Source: Iningainema tapete BLCC-T55 (lineage in GTDB: Bacteria; Cyanobacteriota; Cyanobacteriia; Cyanobacteriales; Nostocaceae). From it: a stretch of DNA of 64,000 bases. The position numbers and the translations under genes are program-made. The stretch spans positions 124,001 through 188,000 of the forward strand of contig NZ_JACXAE010000086.1 in NCBI RefSeq assembly GCF_014698965.1, given 5' to 3'. The notes beneath the pieces are model-generated. The model had not been told where the DNA came from and made no database searches. It saw only the letters and a list, made by a program, of their open reading frames with translations. Position 1 is the stretch's first letter; each line of letters starts with the position of its first letter. Positions 34,827 through 42,946 of this stretch are shown here, one piece after another.

Positions 34827-35051
34827 TTATGACTTTGGTTCTCCAATACCAGGAGTCTCATCTTTCTCAACCTTAGGTACAACAGCAGGACGCTGTTTGT
34901 CTTCCCAACCAACAGGACGCTTAGAATTGTACCAAGCAATAGAGCCAATAACAGCAGCTGCAATAAAACCTGCTATATATACTAAAGTAGCAGACCAAGG
35001 AAAATGGGGTTCTTTTACTGCTTGTCCAGCAACTTGCATTAATAAAGACAT
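34827..35051 (-). CDS. psb35: Photosystem II assembly protein Psb35-like
   Basis: The 74-residue protein has one membrane helix (about 19-40, SATLVYIAGFIAAAVIGSIAW) followed by a charged tail YNSKRPVGWEDKQRP...DETPGIGEPKS. Size and layout match Psb35 (Ssl2148 of Synechocystis), a small protein that stabilises the CP47 module and its Hlip partners. The assignment rests on recognition of the short sequence. It is preceded on its strand by AGGAGG (RNA sense; 35057-35062), a strong ribosome binding site. Confidence 0.6.
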   Translation of the reverse strand: MSLLMQVAGQAVKEPHFPWSATLVYIAGFIAAAVIGSIAWYNSKRPVGWEDKQRPAVVPKVEKDETPGIGEPKS

Positions 35052-35151
35052 GAGTATATCCTCCTATTTTAAACCGATCCTAAATAAGAACGTATAAAAA
35101 GAACGTATTTCTCGCATCCCCCGTAGGTCTGAAGGAAGGGAAGAAGATTAG

Positions 35152-35184
35152 AGAAACCCGGTTTCTTAAAGAAACCGGGTTTCT
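35152..35184. repeat. 33-bp palindrome, ACCCGG variant
   Basis: Arms AGAAACCCGGTTTCTT and AAGAAACCGGGTTTCT flank a single A. It differs from the elements at 39119 and 54467 at three positions per arm, each change compensated on the other arm. It lies downstream of the leftward PBP gene. Confidence 0.8.
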
Positions 35185-35223
35185 GATGGCTAGAATTTGC
35201 AGAAAATAACCTCTAATTCTCCC

Positions 35224-37803
35224 CTACTCCCCTGCTCCTGAGGAGGGTGTAGATGGGCGGAGTCTTTCCCGCCAAGACTGAGTTGAAGAATTTGAATTGG
35301 AGCCACTTGAGGAGGGCGAAATCCGCCGCCGATACCTAACAGTTTCGGAGTCAGAATTTGATTCTTGCCTGTATCTTCGACGTGAACGATATGAACTTGA
35401 AGATTCACGGATACTAGAATTTGATTCTTCTGTTTGCCGACGCCGATAGCGTCTTCTGGGTGTAGAATCTTCTTGTTGTTGTTGGGAGTAGCGCCTTCTT
35501 CTGGGTGTAGAATCCTCTTCTTGTTGTTGGGAGTAGCGCCTTCTTCTGCTGTATCTTGGTGTTTCCTCTTGCTGTTGTTCTTGATAGTTGTAGCGTCTGC
35601 TTCTACGTCTTCTGGTTGTACTTACACTATCATCATCAGAATTATCTTGACGGTATCTTCGCCTGTAAGATCTTCTGCTGGTGCTTTCCTCATCTGAAGT
35701 GTCATCTTGTGAGTAAGAAGAAATAGCGCGATTAACAATTCGTCTAGTTTTGACTCGTTGTGCTTTAATGATACCTTTTCTACCTTCCAACTTAGGTAGT
35801 GTAGCGAACTTCTCGGCGGGCATTCCCTTGATAGCTTCTTCCATAAATTCATGCCAGGTTTGAGCAGCACTGCCACTACTGCCCCAGGTTGGATTATTGT
35901 TGTCGTTGCCCAACCAAACACCTGTCACCAACTGGGGAATATAGCCCACAAACCATAAATCGCGAGCTTCATCTGATGTGCCAGTTTTTCCTGCTACAGG
36001 ACGTCCTAATTGTGCCGCACGACCTGTACCTGATGTTACTACATTACGTAGCATCCATGTCATAATTGCCGCACTTTCAGCATCTATAGCACGTTTTGGC
36101 TTGAAGTTAGCCGACCAGATTACTTTTCCTTGACGGTTGATAATTCGGCGGATCCCGTGAGGTTCTGCGTGTAAACCGTTAGTGGCAAAGCTACCATAAG
36201 CACTAGTTAATTCTAGCAGATTCACTTCATTGGAGCCAAGCGCGAGGGAATAATTACGATTGAGTTGAGATTTAATGCCCATATCGTGGGCAATTTTGAT
36301 CGTTGGCTCAAATCCTATATCTATTAATACTTTCACAGCAACCACGTTGATGGAACGGGTGAGGGCATCCCTCATGTTCATCCAGCCATAAAATTTTTCA
36401 CTAAAGTTTTTTGGTTCATAGCCATCGACTATAAATGGTGCATCTAAGTAGCTATCATAAGGACTTTTACCAGCTGCTATGGCAGTAGCATATACAAAGC
36501 CTTTAAACGTTGAGCCTGGTTGACGTTGTGCTTGGGTAACGCGATTAAACTGATTCTTGCCAAAATCCTTACCCCCAACCATTGCTTGAACTTCACCATT
36601 ACGAGGATCTATGGCGACAATTGCTGCTTGTTTAAAGTTTTCCCAACGTCCTTCATTACGTAAAACTTTGGCGACAGCGTCTTCTGCTGCTTTTTGCCAC
36701 TTTGGATTCAAACTAGTTTCCACTATTAAACCACCATCGGCGATCACCTCTGAGGAAACATACTTTGGTAGTTCTTTTTGAACGTATGTGGTAAAATACG
36801 GGGCTTCTACTTGTAATCGTTTGGGCAAACTACTTTTGAGGGTGATTGGTTCAGAAGTGGCGGCAATTTTCTCGGCGGCGGTAATAAATCCGTCTTCTAG
36901 CATCCGCTGCAAGACTAAATTACGCCGTTGTTTAGCTGCAAGTTTATTCACCTCTGGCGAGTAGCGACTGGGTGCTGGGGCTAATCCAGCAATTGTTGCC
37001 ATTTCACCCAAAGTTAACTTATTCACGGGTTTGCTAAAGTATACCCAAGCCGCATCTGCCACACCATAAGCCCCAGATCCCAAATACACTAGATTGAGGT
37101 AGCGTTCTAAAATCTGCTCTTTCGTCAATTCACGCTCCATTTTTTGTGCGAGACGAACTTCTTTCAGCTTGCGCCAAAATGTGCGCTCTTGCTTGAGGAA
37201 GAGAATTCTCGCTAGTTGTTGCGTGATGGTGCTACCACCTTCAACTACGTCTTGCGATCGCAAGTTGGAAAGTACTGCTCTGACAATCCCATAGGCATCC
37301 ACCCCTTGGTGTTTGTCAAACCTTCTGTCTTCTGAGGCAATAAAAGCTTGTTGAAGTTGCTTTGGAATTGTTTTGAGCTGGAGTTGTTCTCTAGTTGCGT
37401 CTCCGCGCTGCTGTAGGATACTACCATCAGCGGCTTTAATTGTTAACGTTTGCTCTCTACTAACAACATTCAACTCAGTTTTATTTGGTAAACCGCGATC
37501 TATTGACCAAATTGTGTAACTTGTGGCAATTATCCCACCACTTACACCCAAAGTTGCCCAAATCCAATAGCGGCGGTAAATCGGTTTGTTGCTACCGGGA
37601 AGTTTTTTGAGTATCTCTGAGGATACACTTCCTACCTGGTGCAGCAATTGCTTTACTTTTTCCACCTTAGTTGGTGGCTTACTTTCTTTGCTTGACTCAG
37701 AAAACTCATCCTCATGATTACCCGGTGGTAATCCCGATGTCTCCTTAGAAGAGTCACTTAACTGAGTTGATCGATCCTTGAACCAGGAGGTAAACTTCAC
37801 CAC
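35224..37803 (-). CDS. Class A penicillin-binding protein with arginine-rich C-terminal tail
   Basis: The 859-residue bifunctional peptidoglycan synthase has one membrane helix (about 79-99), then a GT51 transglycosylase with catalytic Glu158 (SEDRRFDKH) and GGSTITQQLA. The transpeptidase has Ser431 (PGSTFKGF), SIN 484-486 and KTG 606-608. The start GTG at 37803 is preceded by GAGG; a longer frame upstream lacks homology. The last about 175 residues are a periplasmic low-complexity tail with 44 Arg, including tandem RRRYSQQQEEDSTP units. Function of the tail is unknown. Confidence 0.9.
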   Translation of the reverse strand: MVKFTSWFKDRSTQLSDSSKETSGLPPGNHEDEFSESSKESKPPTKVEKVKQLLHQVGSVSSEILKKLPGSNKPIYRRYWIWATLGVSGGIIATSYTIWSIDRGLPNKTELNVVSREQTLTIKAADGSILQQRGDATREQLQLKTIPKQLQQAFIASEDRRFDKHQGVDAYGIVRAVLSNLRSQDVVEGGSTITQQLARILFLKQERTFWRKLKEVRLAQKMERELTKEQILERYLNLVYLGSGAYGVADAAWVYFSKPVNKLTLGEMATIAGLAPAPSRYSPEVNKLAAKQRRNLVLQRMLEDGFITAAEKIAATSEPITLKSSLPKRLQVEAPYFTTYVQKELPKYVSSEVIADGGLIVETSLNPKWQKAAEDAVAKVLRNEGRWENFKQAAIVAIDPRNGEVQAMVGGKDFGKNQFNRVTQAQRQPGSTFKGFVYATAIAAGKSPYDSYLDAPFIVDGYEPKNFSEKFYGWMNMRDALTRSINVVAVKVLIDIGFEPTIKIAHDMGIKSQLNRNYSLALGSNEVNLLELTSAYGSFATNGLHAEPHGIRRIINRQGKVIWSANFKPKRAIDAESAAIMTWMLRNVVTSGTGRAAQLGRPVAGKTGTSDEARDLWFVGYIPQLVTGVWLGNDNNNPTWGSSGSAAQTWHEFMEEAIKGMPAEKFATLPKLEGRKGIIKAQRVKTRRIVNRAISSYSQDDTSDEESTSRRSYRRRYRQDNSDDDSVSTTRRRRSRRYNYQEQQQEETPRYSRRRRYSQQQEEDSTPRRRRYSQQQQEDSTPRRRYRRRQTEESNSSIRESSSSYRSRRRYRQESNSDSETVRYRRRISPSSSGSNSNSSTQSWRERLRPSTPSSGAGE
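35457..35550. repeat. Tandem repeats encoding RRRYSQQQxEDSTP in the PBP tail
   Basis: About 42-48-bp units beginning TCTGGGTGTAGAATC and including GTTGTTGGGAGTAGCGCC recur in tandem. Each encodes RRRYSQQQ-EDSTP. Copy-number change between strains is expected. Confidence 0.75.
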
Positions 37804-38012
37804 GTTAGTTCCTCGCTCCAAGAAGATATTGTCATCATTACACGCTTGATGATTCCAACAGCGCACCACATTTGTGTTAGTATATCACTCCCTCTTAGGG
37901 TACTATATTCACTAACAAAGAAAATTTTCACTTTTTGCCTAATAACTTTTGTTAATATTTTTACTATTCGTTTGCAAACAAATACTGTTGAAAGTTGGGA
38001 CAACAAGCACTT

Positions 38013-38510
38013 ATGGTAAATCAAAATATTGCTTGTGCGATCGCTCTTGGTGGTAACATAGGTGAAACTTGGGCAATTTTAGAAGCAGCTATAGAAACAT
38101 TAGCGCAAACACCAGGCATTTTTCTAGAGAAAAAATCCAATTGGTACAAAACCAAAGCTGTAGGACCACCACAACCAGATTACATCAACGGGGCAGCACT
38201 CCTACAAGTAGAGATGATACCGCAATTGTTGTTAGAAACTTTATTACAAATAGAAAATAAATTTGGACGCCAGCGACGAGAGCGTTGGGAGGCAAGAACC
38301 CTTGACTTGGACTTGTTACTATACAATGACGTAATATTAGATACACCAAAGCTCCAATTACCGCATCCCCGAATGCGGGAAAGAGCTTTCGTATTAGTAC
38401 CTCTAGCAGAAATCGCTCCTGATTGGATAGAACCAGTCTCTGGATACAAGATTAAAGAACTAGTTCAAGAGGTAGACTGTTCTGATGTGCATTTATTGGA
38501 GTATCAATAA
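38013..38510 (+). CDS. folK: 2-amino-4-hydroxy-6-hydroxymethyldihydropteridine pyrophosphokinase
   Basis: The 165-residue HPPK transfers pyrophosphate from ATP to hydroxymethyldihydropterin in folate synthesis. Family motifs are ALGGNIGETWAILEAA, NWYKTKAVGPPQPDYINGA, RWEARTLDLDLLLYND (Mg-binding Asp pair) and LPHPRMRERAFVLVPL. The ATG at 38013 gives the family start; the frame extends 6 codons upstream with a TTG. Confidence 0.94.
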   Translation: MVNQNIACAIALGGNIGETWAILEAAIETLAQTPGIFLEKKSNWYKTKAVGPPQPDYINGAALLQVEMIPQLLLETLLQIENKFGRQRRERWEARTLDLDLLLYNDVILDTPKLQLPHPRMRERAFVLVPLAEIAPDWIEPVSGYKIKELVQEVDCSDVHLLEYQ

Positions 38511-38571
38511 TACTATCAATAAACGCAAAACATGACATTGTTGTCCGTTTCCACATTAAAGTTCATAAATT

Positions 38572-39117
38572 ATGCCATTAGGTAGAGAATTACCGCAGTT
38601 GCTTAGACAACGCTTATTCTTCAAAGGACGCAAGTTTAATTTTGAAGTCAATCGCTTGCGTTTACCGAACAACTCAGAGGGAGATTGGGAATGTATTCGT
38701 CACCCAGGTGGCGCTCTAGCTGTACCTGTAACATCTGATGGTAAACTGATTCTCGTGCGTCAATATCGTTTTGCAGCGCAGGGAAGATTGTTAGAATTTC
38801 CCGCAGGGACTATAGAACTAAATGAAGCTCCTCTCAAAACAATTCAGCGCGAAATAGAAGAAGAGACAGGTTACCGCGCTCATAAGTGGGAGAAATTAGG
38901 AGAATTTTTCTTAGCGCCTGGTTACTCTGATGAAATTATTTATGCTTTTCTTGCCCAAGATTTAGAAAAGCTAGAGCAACCACCAGCACAAGAGGAAGAT
39001 GAAGATATGGAAACTGTGTTATTTACTCCTGAAGAATTCGAGCAGGCAATTAAAAACGGTGAGCCAATAGATGCTAAATCGATTTGTAGCTTTTTCTTAG
39101 CTCGTCCATTTTTATGA
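38572..39117 (+). CDS. Nudix hydrolase, ADP-ribose pyrophosphatase type
   Basis: The 181-residue protein has a complete Nudix box: G-x5-E-x7-REIEEETGY in the segment from PAGTIELNEAP to EEETGYRAHKW (about 75-104). Features around it (PVTSDGKLILVRQYRFAAQGRLLEFPAG, FFLAPGYSDEIIYAF) are those of ADP-ribose or nucleoside diphosphate-sugar pyrophosphatases. The exact substrate is not determined. It lies 61 bp after folK and ends at a 33-bp palindrome. Confidence 0.88.
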   Translation: MPLGRELPQLLRQRLFFKGRKFNFEVNRLRLPNNSEGDWECIRHPGGALAVPVTSDGKLILVRQYRFAAQGRLLEFPAGTIELNEAPLKTIQREIEEETGYRAHKWEKLGEFFLAPGYSDEIIYAFLAQDLEKLEQPPAQEEDEDMETVLFTPEEFEQAIKNGEPIDAKSICSFFLARPFL

Positions 39118-39118
39118 T

Positions 39119-39151
39119 AGATACCCGACTTCTTAAAGAAGTCGGGTATCT
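39119..39151. repeat. 33-bp palindrome, ACCCGAC family
   Basis: Arms AGATACCCGACTTCTT and AAGAAGTCGGGTATCT flank one A. It is the exact reverse complement of the element at 54467-54499. It sits 2 bp after the Nudix stop and 8 bp before the end of the convergent glycosyltransferase gene. Confidence 0.85.
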
Positions 39152-39159
39152 AAGGGGGT

Positions 39160-40383
39160 CTAAAGCCAACAACGTCGAATAGCCTCAAACTCATCTAAAA
39201 TAGAGAAAATACCTTTAACATAATCTTGTGTAGTCCATTTAGTTGCTCTGACTAACCCACGTTGGATGAGATTTTGACGCAAGGTTTTATCATCCCACAG
39301 AGATTTGATGGCTAACGCTATTTGTTCTGTATTTTTGGGATCGACTAACAAAGCTGCATCACCTAGCTGCTCTTGTGCGCCTGATACATTAGATGCAACT
39401 ACAGGGCATCCAATCGCAAAAGCTTCTAAAGGTGGTAGATTATCAGGACCAAAAAATGATAAAAATACCAGTGCAAATGCATTACGGTATAGGGGAATTA
39501 AGTCTTCTTGAGGTACAAAGCCTAAAAAATATACTTGTTCTGTTAAATCAAGTTCTGCCACTCTTTGTTTAATATAGATTTGGTTTCCTTTATCAGAGCC
39601 AGAAAACACCACTGGAAAAACTAAGTTATATTTGTCGCGCAACCATTTACTAGCTAGTAGCAATCCGATATGATTTTTATGTGACCAAAACTGAGCCGGA
39701 TAAAATAGATAATTTTCTGGTAGACTATATTTTTCCAATACTCTTTTCTCGTCACATTGCGCAGAGTTGAATGCAAACTGGGGTGTGGGCAGAGGCAGAA
39801 CTTTAATTCGTGCAGATGGTACTTGGTAGAAGCGCTCAATTTCCTCTTTACCTGTTTGAGTACCTGTAATAATAAATGATGCTCTTTTCAACATCATTGT
39901 GTATGATTGTTCACGATTTTCCCATTCTCCTGCTGTGCTGACTTCTGGGAAATATGGTTGTAATCGATGTTGTAAATCCCAAACTACCGTAATATACGGT
40001 AATTCCATTGTCAGGCAGTATGGTGATAGAGATAAGGTAATATCAGTATTATTTTGGATTAAATAATCGAGGACAAACTTTGCAGCTACGTCCATTTTAA
40101 ATTTATTACTGTGGCGTTTGCGGGAAATAGCAGATGCTGTGCGCCGAATTTTTGAGATTAAACGCTCCTGAAAAGTACGCTGTTTAAAACAACGAGCAAG
40201 AGAGATAATTTGCACATGTGAATATGATAAGTCTTCAGGTATATCTTGACTAAAAGTATATAATACAAATTTATGGTGACTCTGCGGTGCGAACTTTAAT
40301 AAAGTTGCCAGTACTTGACTTTCAAATGTGTAACCACCACCAAGCTCCGGGATTTGAGTTCCAGCAAATATACCAACTCTCAT
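39160..40383 (-). CDS. GT4-family glycosyltransferase
   Basis: The 407-residue GT-B enzyme has an N-terminal nucleotide-sugar glycosyltransferase fold beginning MRVGIFAGTQIPELGGGYTFE. The C-terminal donor-binding domain has YPAQFWSHKNHIGLL, VFSGSDKGN and the GT4 E-x7-E-type motif LSFFGPDNLPPLEAFAIGCPVVASNVSGAQEQLGDAALLVDP. It probably adds a sugar to a surface polysaccharide or lipid acceptor. It is the last gene of the leftward polysaccharide run and is separated from it by iscB. Confidence 0.88.
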   Translation of the reverse strand: MRVGIFAGTQIPELGGGYTFESQVLATLLKFAPQSHHKFVLYTFSQDIPEDLSYSHVQIISLARCFKQRTFQERLISKIRRTASAISRKRHSNKFKMDVAAKFVLDYLIQNNTDITLSLSPYCLTMELPYITVVWDLQHRLQPYFPEVSTAGEWENREQSYTMMLKRASFIITGTQTGKEEIERFYQVPSARIKVLPLPTPQFAFNSAQCDEKRVLEKYSLPENYLFYPAQFWSHKNHIGLLLASKWLRDKYNLVFPVVFSGSDKGNQIYIKQRVAELDLTEQVYFLGFVPQEDLIPLYRNAFALVFLSFFGPDNLPPLEAFAIGCPVVASNVSGAQEQLGDAALLVDPKNTEQIALAIKSLWDDKTLRQNLIQRGLVRATKWTTQDYVKGIFSILDEFEAIRRCWL

Positions 40384-40548
40384 CTCAAACCTCCAGGAGA
40401 CTGGCGCTGTAACAGCTTCTGTTCAGCGAAAGCGTGGAATGGAGAGAAATTGAGAGGCATCCCTACCCCCCTTGCCCCCCGCTTGCGGGGGGTTGGGGAG
40501 TGCGCAAGCACAAACAATGAAGGGGATAGCCGAACAATTTCTAATATC
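40384..40548. other. Spacer downstream of iscB with a G/C-rich hairpin
   Basis: CCCCCCGCTTGCGGGGGG forms a strong stem at about 40474-40491, within the same CCCCC-type repeat family seen at 59420, 59512 and in cbiD. On the iscB strand it lies about 60-75 bp past the stop. The right boundary of the iscB element is expected in this spacer. Confidence 0.5.
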
Positions 40549-41835
40549 TTAGACTGCATACGAGTAACCGTCCTTCGCGTGAATACGTTTACAATACTTA
40601 TACGAAATACCTTGAACTAATCCGTTTTTGGTTGAGATGTTGAAACTACCAGATGAACGGATTGCAACTTTTCCAATATATTCGCCTACTTTCTTACCAG
40701 TTTTAACCACAGCTTTGACAATATCACCTGTTTGAAACCCAAAGTGTTTTTTCTCTCGTGGTACATAACGATTTGGAAATCCGTATTTATCAGTTCTACA
40801 CATTTGTCTAGTTCCATGTCCCACTGCTACAACTATTAATGGTTTAACGTTTTTGATTATTAACTTTTCTGGTGTTGATGTACCTACTACTGCGGCATCA
40901 ATCCAATGTGTTTTGTCTAGTTCTCGTTGTGATCTATTGAACTTTGTTAAACCACCACTACCAGTTTCTACCGGTATGAGAGTCGATTTTAAGACTTCGA
41001 GTAATTTGAATCTAGTAGCGTTAACAGCGGCAGTATCTGCTAATGGTTTCTTACATTGTTGTTCAATTTTTTTCAAACGTGTTGGCTCTTTTTTGAGAAA
41101 GTCTTTGATATCTTGTGTTCCTTTTTTGATATTACATTTTTCACAACTCAACGTTAAGTTTGAAATTCTATTAGAACCACCTTTAGCCCGTGAGTGAATG
41201 TGTTCAATTTGTAAAGGTACGTCCTTTTTATCACAATATGCACACTTTCTATCAAATTTCTCTAATAGATATTCGCGTGTTTCATATCCGGCAAGTGTAC
41301 CCTGCTGATATTCTTTACCTTGAACATCAGGGTTTTGCATTAACTGCGTGTCAAACCTAACTAATTCTTGAGAAATATTAGAGATTGGTGCAAAGTTATG
41401 TAATCTGTTAACCCATGTTTCGATATTACAAACTCGGCTTATTAAACTTGGAGGTAGCCAACCTTCAGGACGTTTTCTATTATCAAAACGTGGTTGGCGA
41501 TAACGTGTTGTACGATTCCTTCTACTTCTTCGCAACTGTCTACGAGATGTTAATGCATCTCTGATTTGAAAACCTCTGTGTTGAAGTTCAATTGCAAGTA
41601 CAACTTCACCAGTAGAATCGTTTACTACAGCTATTCCAGTTGTTTTCGCACCAGGATCTATTTTGATTCTTAAAGGATGTACAGATACATCTGGACGTAA
41701 TTCTTTCAAAATAATTGTAAATGGAAATTTGCGATAAATAGCCGCTTTACTGTCTCTTAAAAGTTGTCTTGCTTGTGCAGGATGAACGGGATTTTGTGGT
41801 TTTTTGTCAGGGTCGATTACTAATACTTTAGACAT
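40549..41835 (-). CDS. iscB: IscB RNA-guided nuclease (RuvC-HNH, RRXRR domain)
   Basis: The 428-residue protein has all IscB parts. An N-terminal PLMP-type domain (VLVIDPDKKPQNPVHPAQARQLLRD) comes first, then RuvC-I with D60 (IKIDPGAKTTGIAV). An Arg-rich bridge helix (98-122, RRQLRRSRRN) and RuvC-II E157 (ISQELVRFD) follow. The HNH nuclease (198-240) has Cys pairs and EHIHSRAKGG (H212), and RuvC-III has HWIDAAVVG (H310, D313). A C-terminal target-adjacent-motif-interacting domain ends it. IscB proteins are ancestors of Cas9 and cut DNA with an omega-RNA encoded upstream. AGGAG precedes the ATG. No TnpA transposase is nearby. The gene sits inside a glycosyltransferase cluster. Confidence 0.93.
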   Translation of the reverse strand: MSKVLVIDPDKKPQNPVHPAQARQLLRDSKAAIYRKFPFTIILKELRPDVSVHPLRIKIDPGAKTTGIAVVNDSTGEVVLAIELQHRGFQIRDALTSRRQLRRSRRNRTTRYRQPRFDNRKRPEGWLPPSLISRVCNIETWVNRLHNFAPISNISQELVRFDTQLMQNPDVQGKEYQQGTLAGYETREYLLEKFDRKCAYCDKKDVPLQIEHIHSRAKGGSNRISNLTLSCEKCNIKKGTQDIKDFLKKEPTRLKKIEQQCKKPLADTAAVNATRFKLLEVLKSTLIPVETGSGGLTKFNRSQRELDKTHWIDAAVVGTSTPEKLIIKNVKPLIVVAVGHGTRQMCRTDKYGFPNRYVPREKKHFGFQTGDIVKAVVKTGKKVGEYIGKVAIRSSGSFNISTKNGLVQGISYKYCKRIHAKDGYSYAV

Positions 41836-42075
41836 GATTTTAAAAACTCCTTTCGGGTAATGTTTGCCTTGACATTGTTACAGGTCAGTACTTTCTATTA
41901 CGTCACTAGCTTAACCCGTTAAGCTTGTTTAAACGTTTCGTTGTAGGGTCTAGAACTGGCACGCATCCTAGAGTACGTTCTCTAACTTTGCCTGTAACGG
42001 CTGCGTGGTAATAACGAGTACGATCCTCTCCCACACTGTCTGGTCAACTAGGGCTATTTCTCAAGCCCACACTGT
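41836..42075 (-). ncRNA. Candidate omega-RNA (IscB guide RNA)
   Basis: The non-coding segment directly upstream of iscB on the same strand folds well. GTTACAGG (41877-41884) pairs with CCTGTAAC (41991-41998) as a long-range stem. It encloses hairpins AGCTTAAC/GTTAAGCT (41908-41925) and TAGAG/CTCTA (41969-41984). Outside it lie hairpins AATGT/ACATT (41859-41876) and GGGCT/AGCCC (42051-42068). IscB omega-RNAs are encoded in exactly this place, with the guide at the 5' end. The 5' boundary is not visible; it should lie near 42075-42110, at the end of the methyltransferase gene. Confidence 0.65.
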
Positions 42076-42106
42076 ATTGTGAAGCAATCAGTGCTGGGTT
42101 ATTGAC

Positions 42107-42874
42107 TTAATTTCTCACTACAAAGTAAACTCCCCAAGTATCAAACCCTGGTTCTTTGTTAGTCATCCACTCTCTAGATTCAAGCAACTCCATCTCAAAT
42201 TGCTTGAGTAGTAATTCTACTTCTGGTTTAAACAAATAACGCATTCGGTGAGTTTCTTGAAGTTCTTCGACAACACCGTTACCTTTATCTTTAATGAAGA
42301 CTTGATATTTAACATCTACCAAGTTATCATTAGGATGCATGATCGGTTCAGCAATTCGAGTAATTTGTACTTGCTCATCTTCTAGTCGCTTAATTCTTAC
42401 CGTTGGACGATCGCTCAATACAGCAGCTCCATACCAACAATCAAATATCAGTACACCACCAGGTTTTAAATGTGTTTTAGCTGTCAAAAAAGCAGCTTGT
42501 AAATCTTCATTTGTCGTTTGGTAGCTAAAGACGTGGAATAATGATATGATGCAATCAAACTGCTGTTCTAGACGAATTGAGCGAATATCACCTTGTAAAA
42601 ATTTTAATCTAGATGATAGTTGTTGAGGAAGTTGCAGAGTGCGATCGCTTGCTTTGTCCAACATCTCACTACTCAAATCAACCCCGTAAACTTGATAATT
42701 TTCCTTAGCTAGTAGTATTGCGTGAGTACCAGTACCACATCCCAACTCTAGGATAGATTGGGTGCATGGTGCATAAAGTTTGAGCAACTCAACAATAAAC
42801 TTTGCTTCTCCAACATAATCTTTGTCTTGGTAGAGTAAGTCGTAATAACGAGCATAGTTACCAAAAACACTCAT
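42107..42874 (-). CDS. Class I SAM-dependent methyltransferase
   Basis: The 255-residue protein has SAM motif I LELGCGTGTHAILLA (about 43-57), YGVDLSSEMLDKA, the acidic LQGDIRSI and the post-motif LKPGGVLIFDCWYG. The final domain (EWMTNKEPGFDTWGVYFVVRN) resembles methyltransferases found in sugar and polyketide clusters. The substrate may be a sugar or nucleotide sugar given the surrounding glycosyltransferases. Its stop lies just before the iscB element. Confidence 0.8.
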   Translation of the reverse strand: MSVFGNYARYYDLLYQDKDYVGEAKFIVELLKLYAPCTQSILELGCGTGTHAILLAKENYQVYGVDLSSEMLDKASDRTLQLPQQLSSRLKFLQGDIRSIRLEQQFDCIISLFHVFSYQTTNEDLQAAFLTAKTHLKPGGVLIFDCWYGAAVLSDRPTVRIKRLEDEQVQITRIAEPIMHPNDNLVDVKYQVFIKDKGNGVVEELQETHRMRYLFKPEVELLLKQFEMELLESREWMTNKEPGFDTWGVYFVVRN

Positions 42875-42946
42875 ATGAATTTAACTCCATCAAAAGCTTA
42901 CATATAAACTCAATAGAGATAACATAGGCTTCAATTGTCTTAATTA

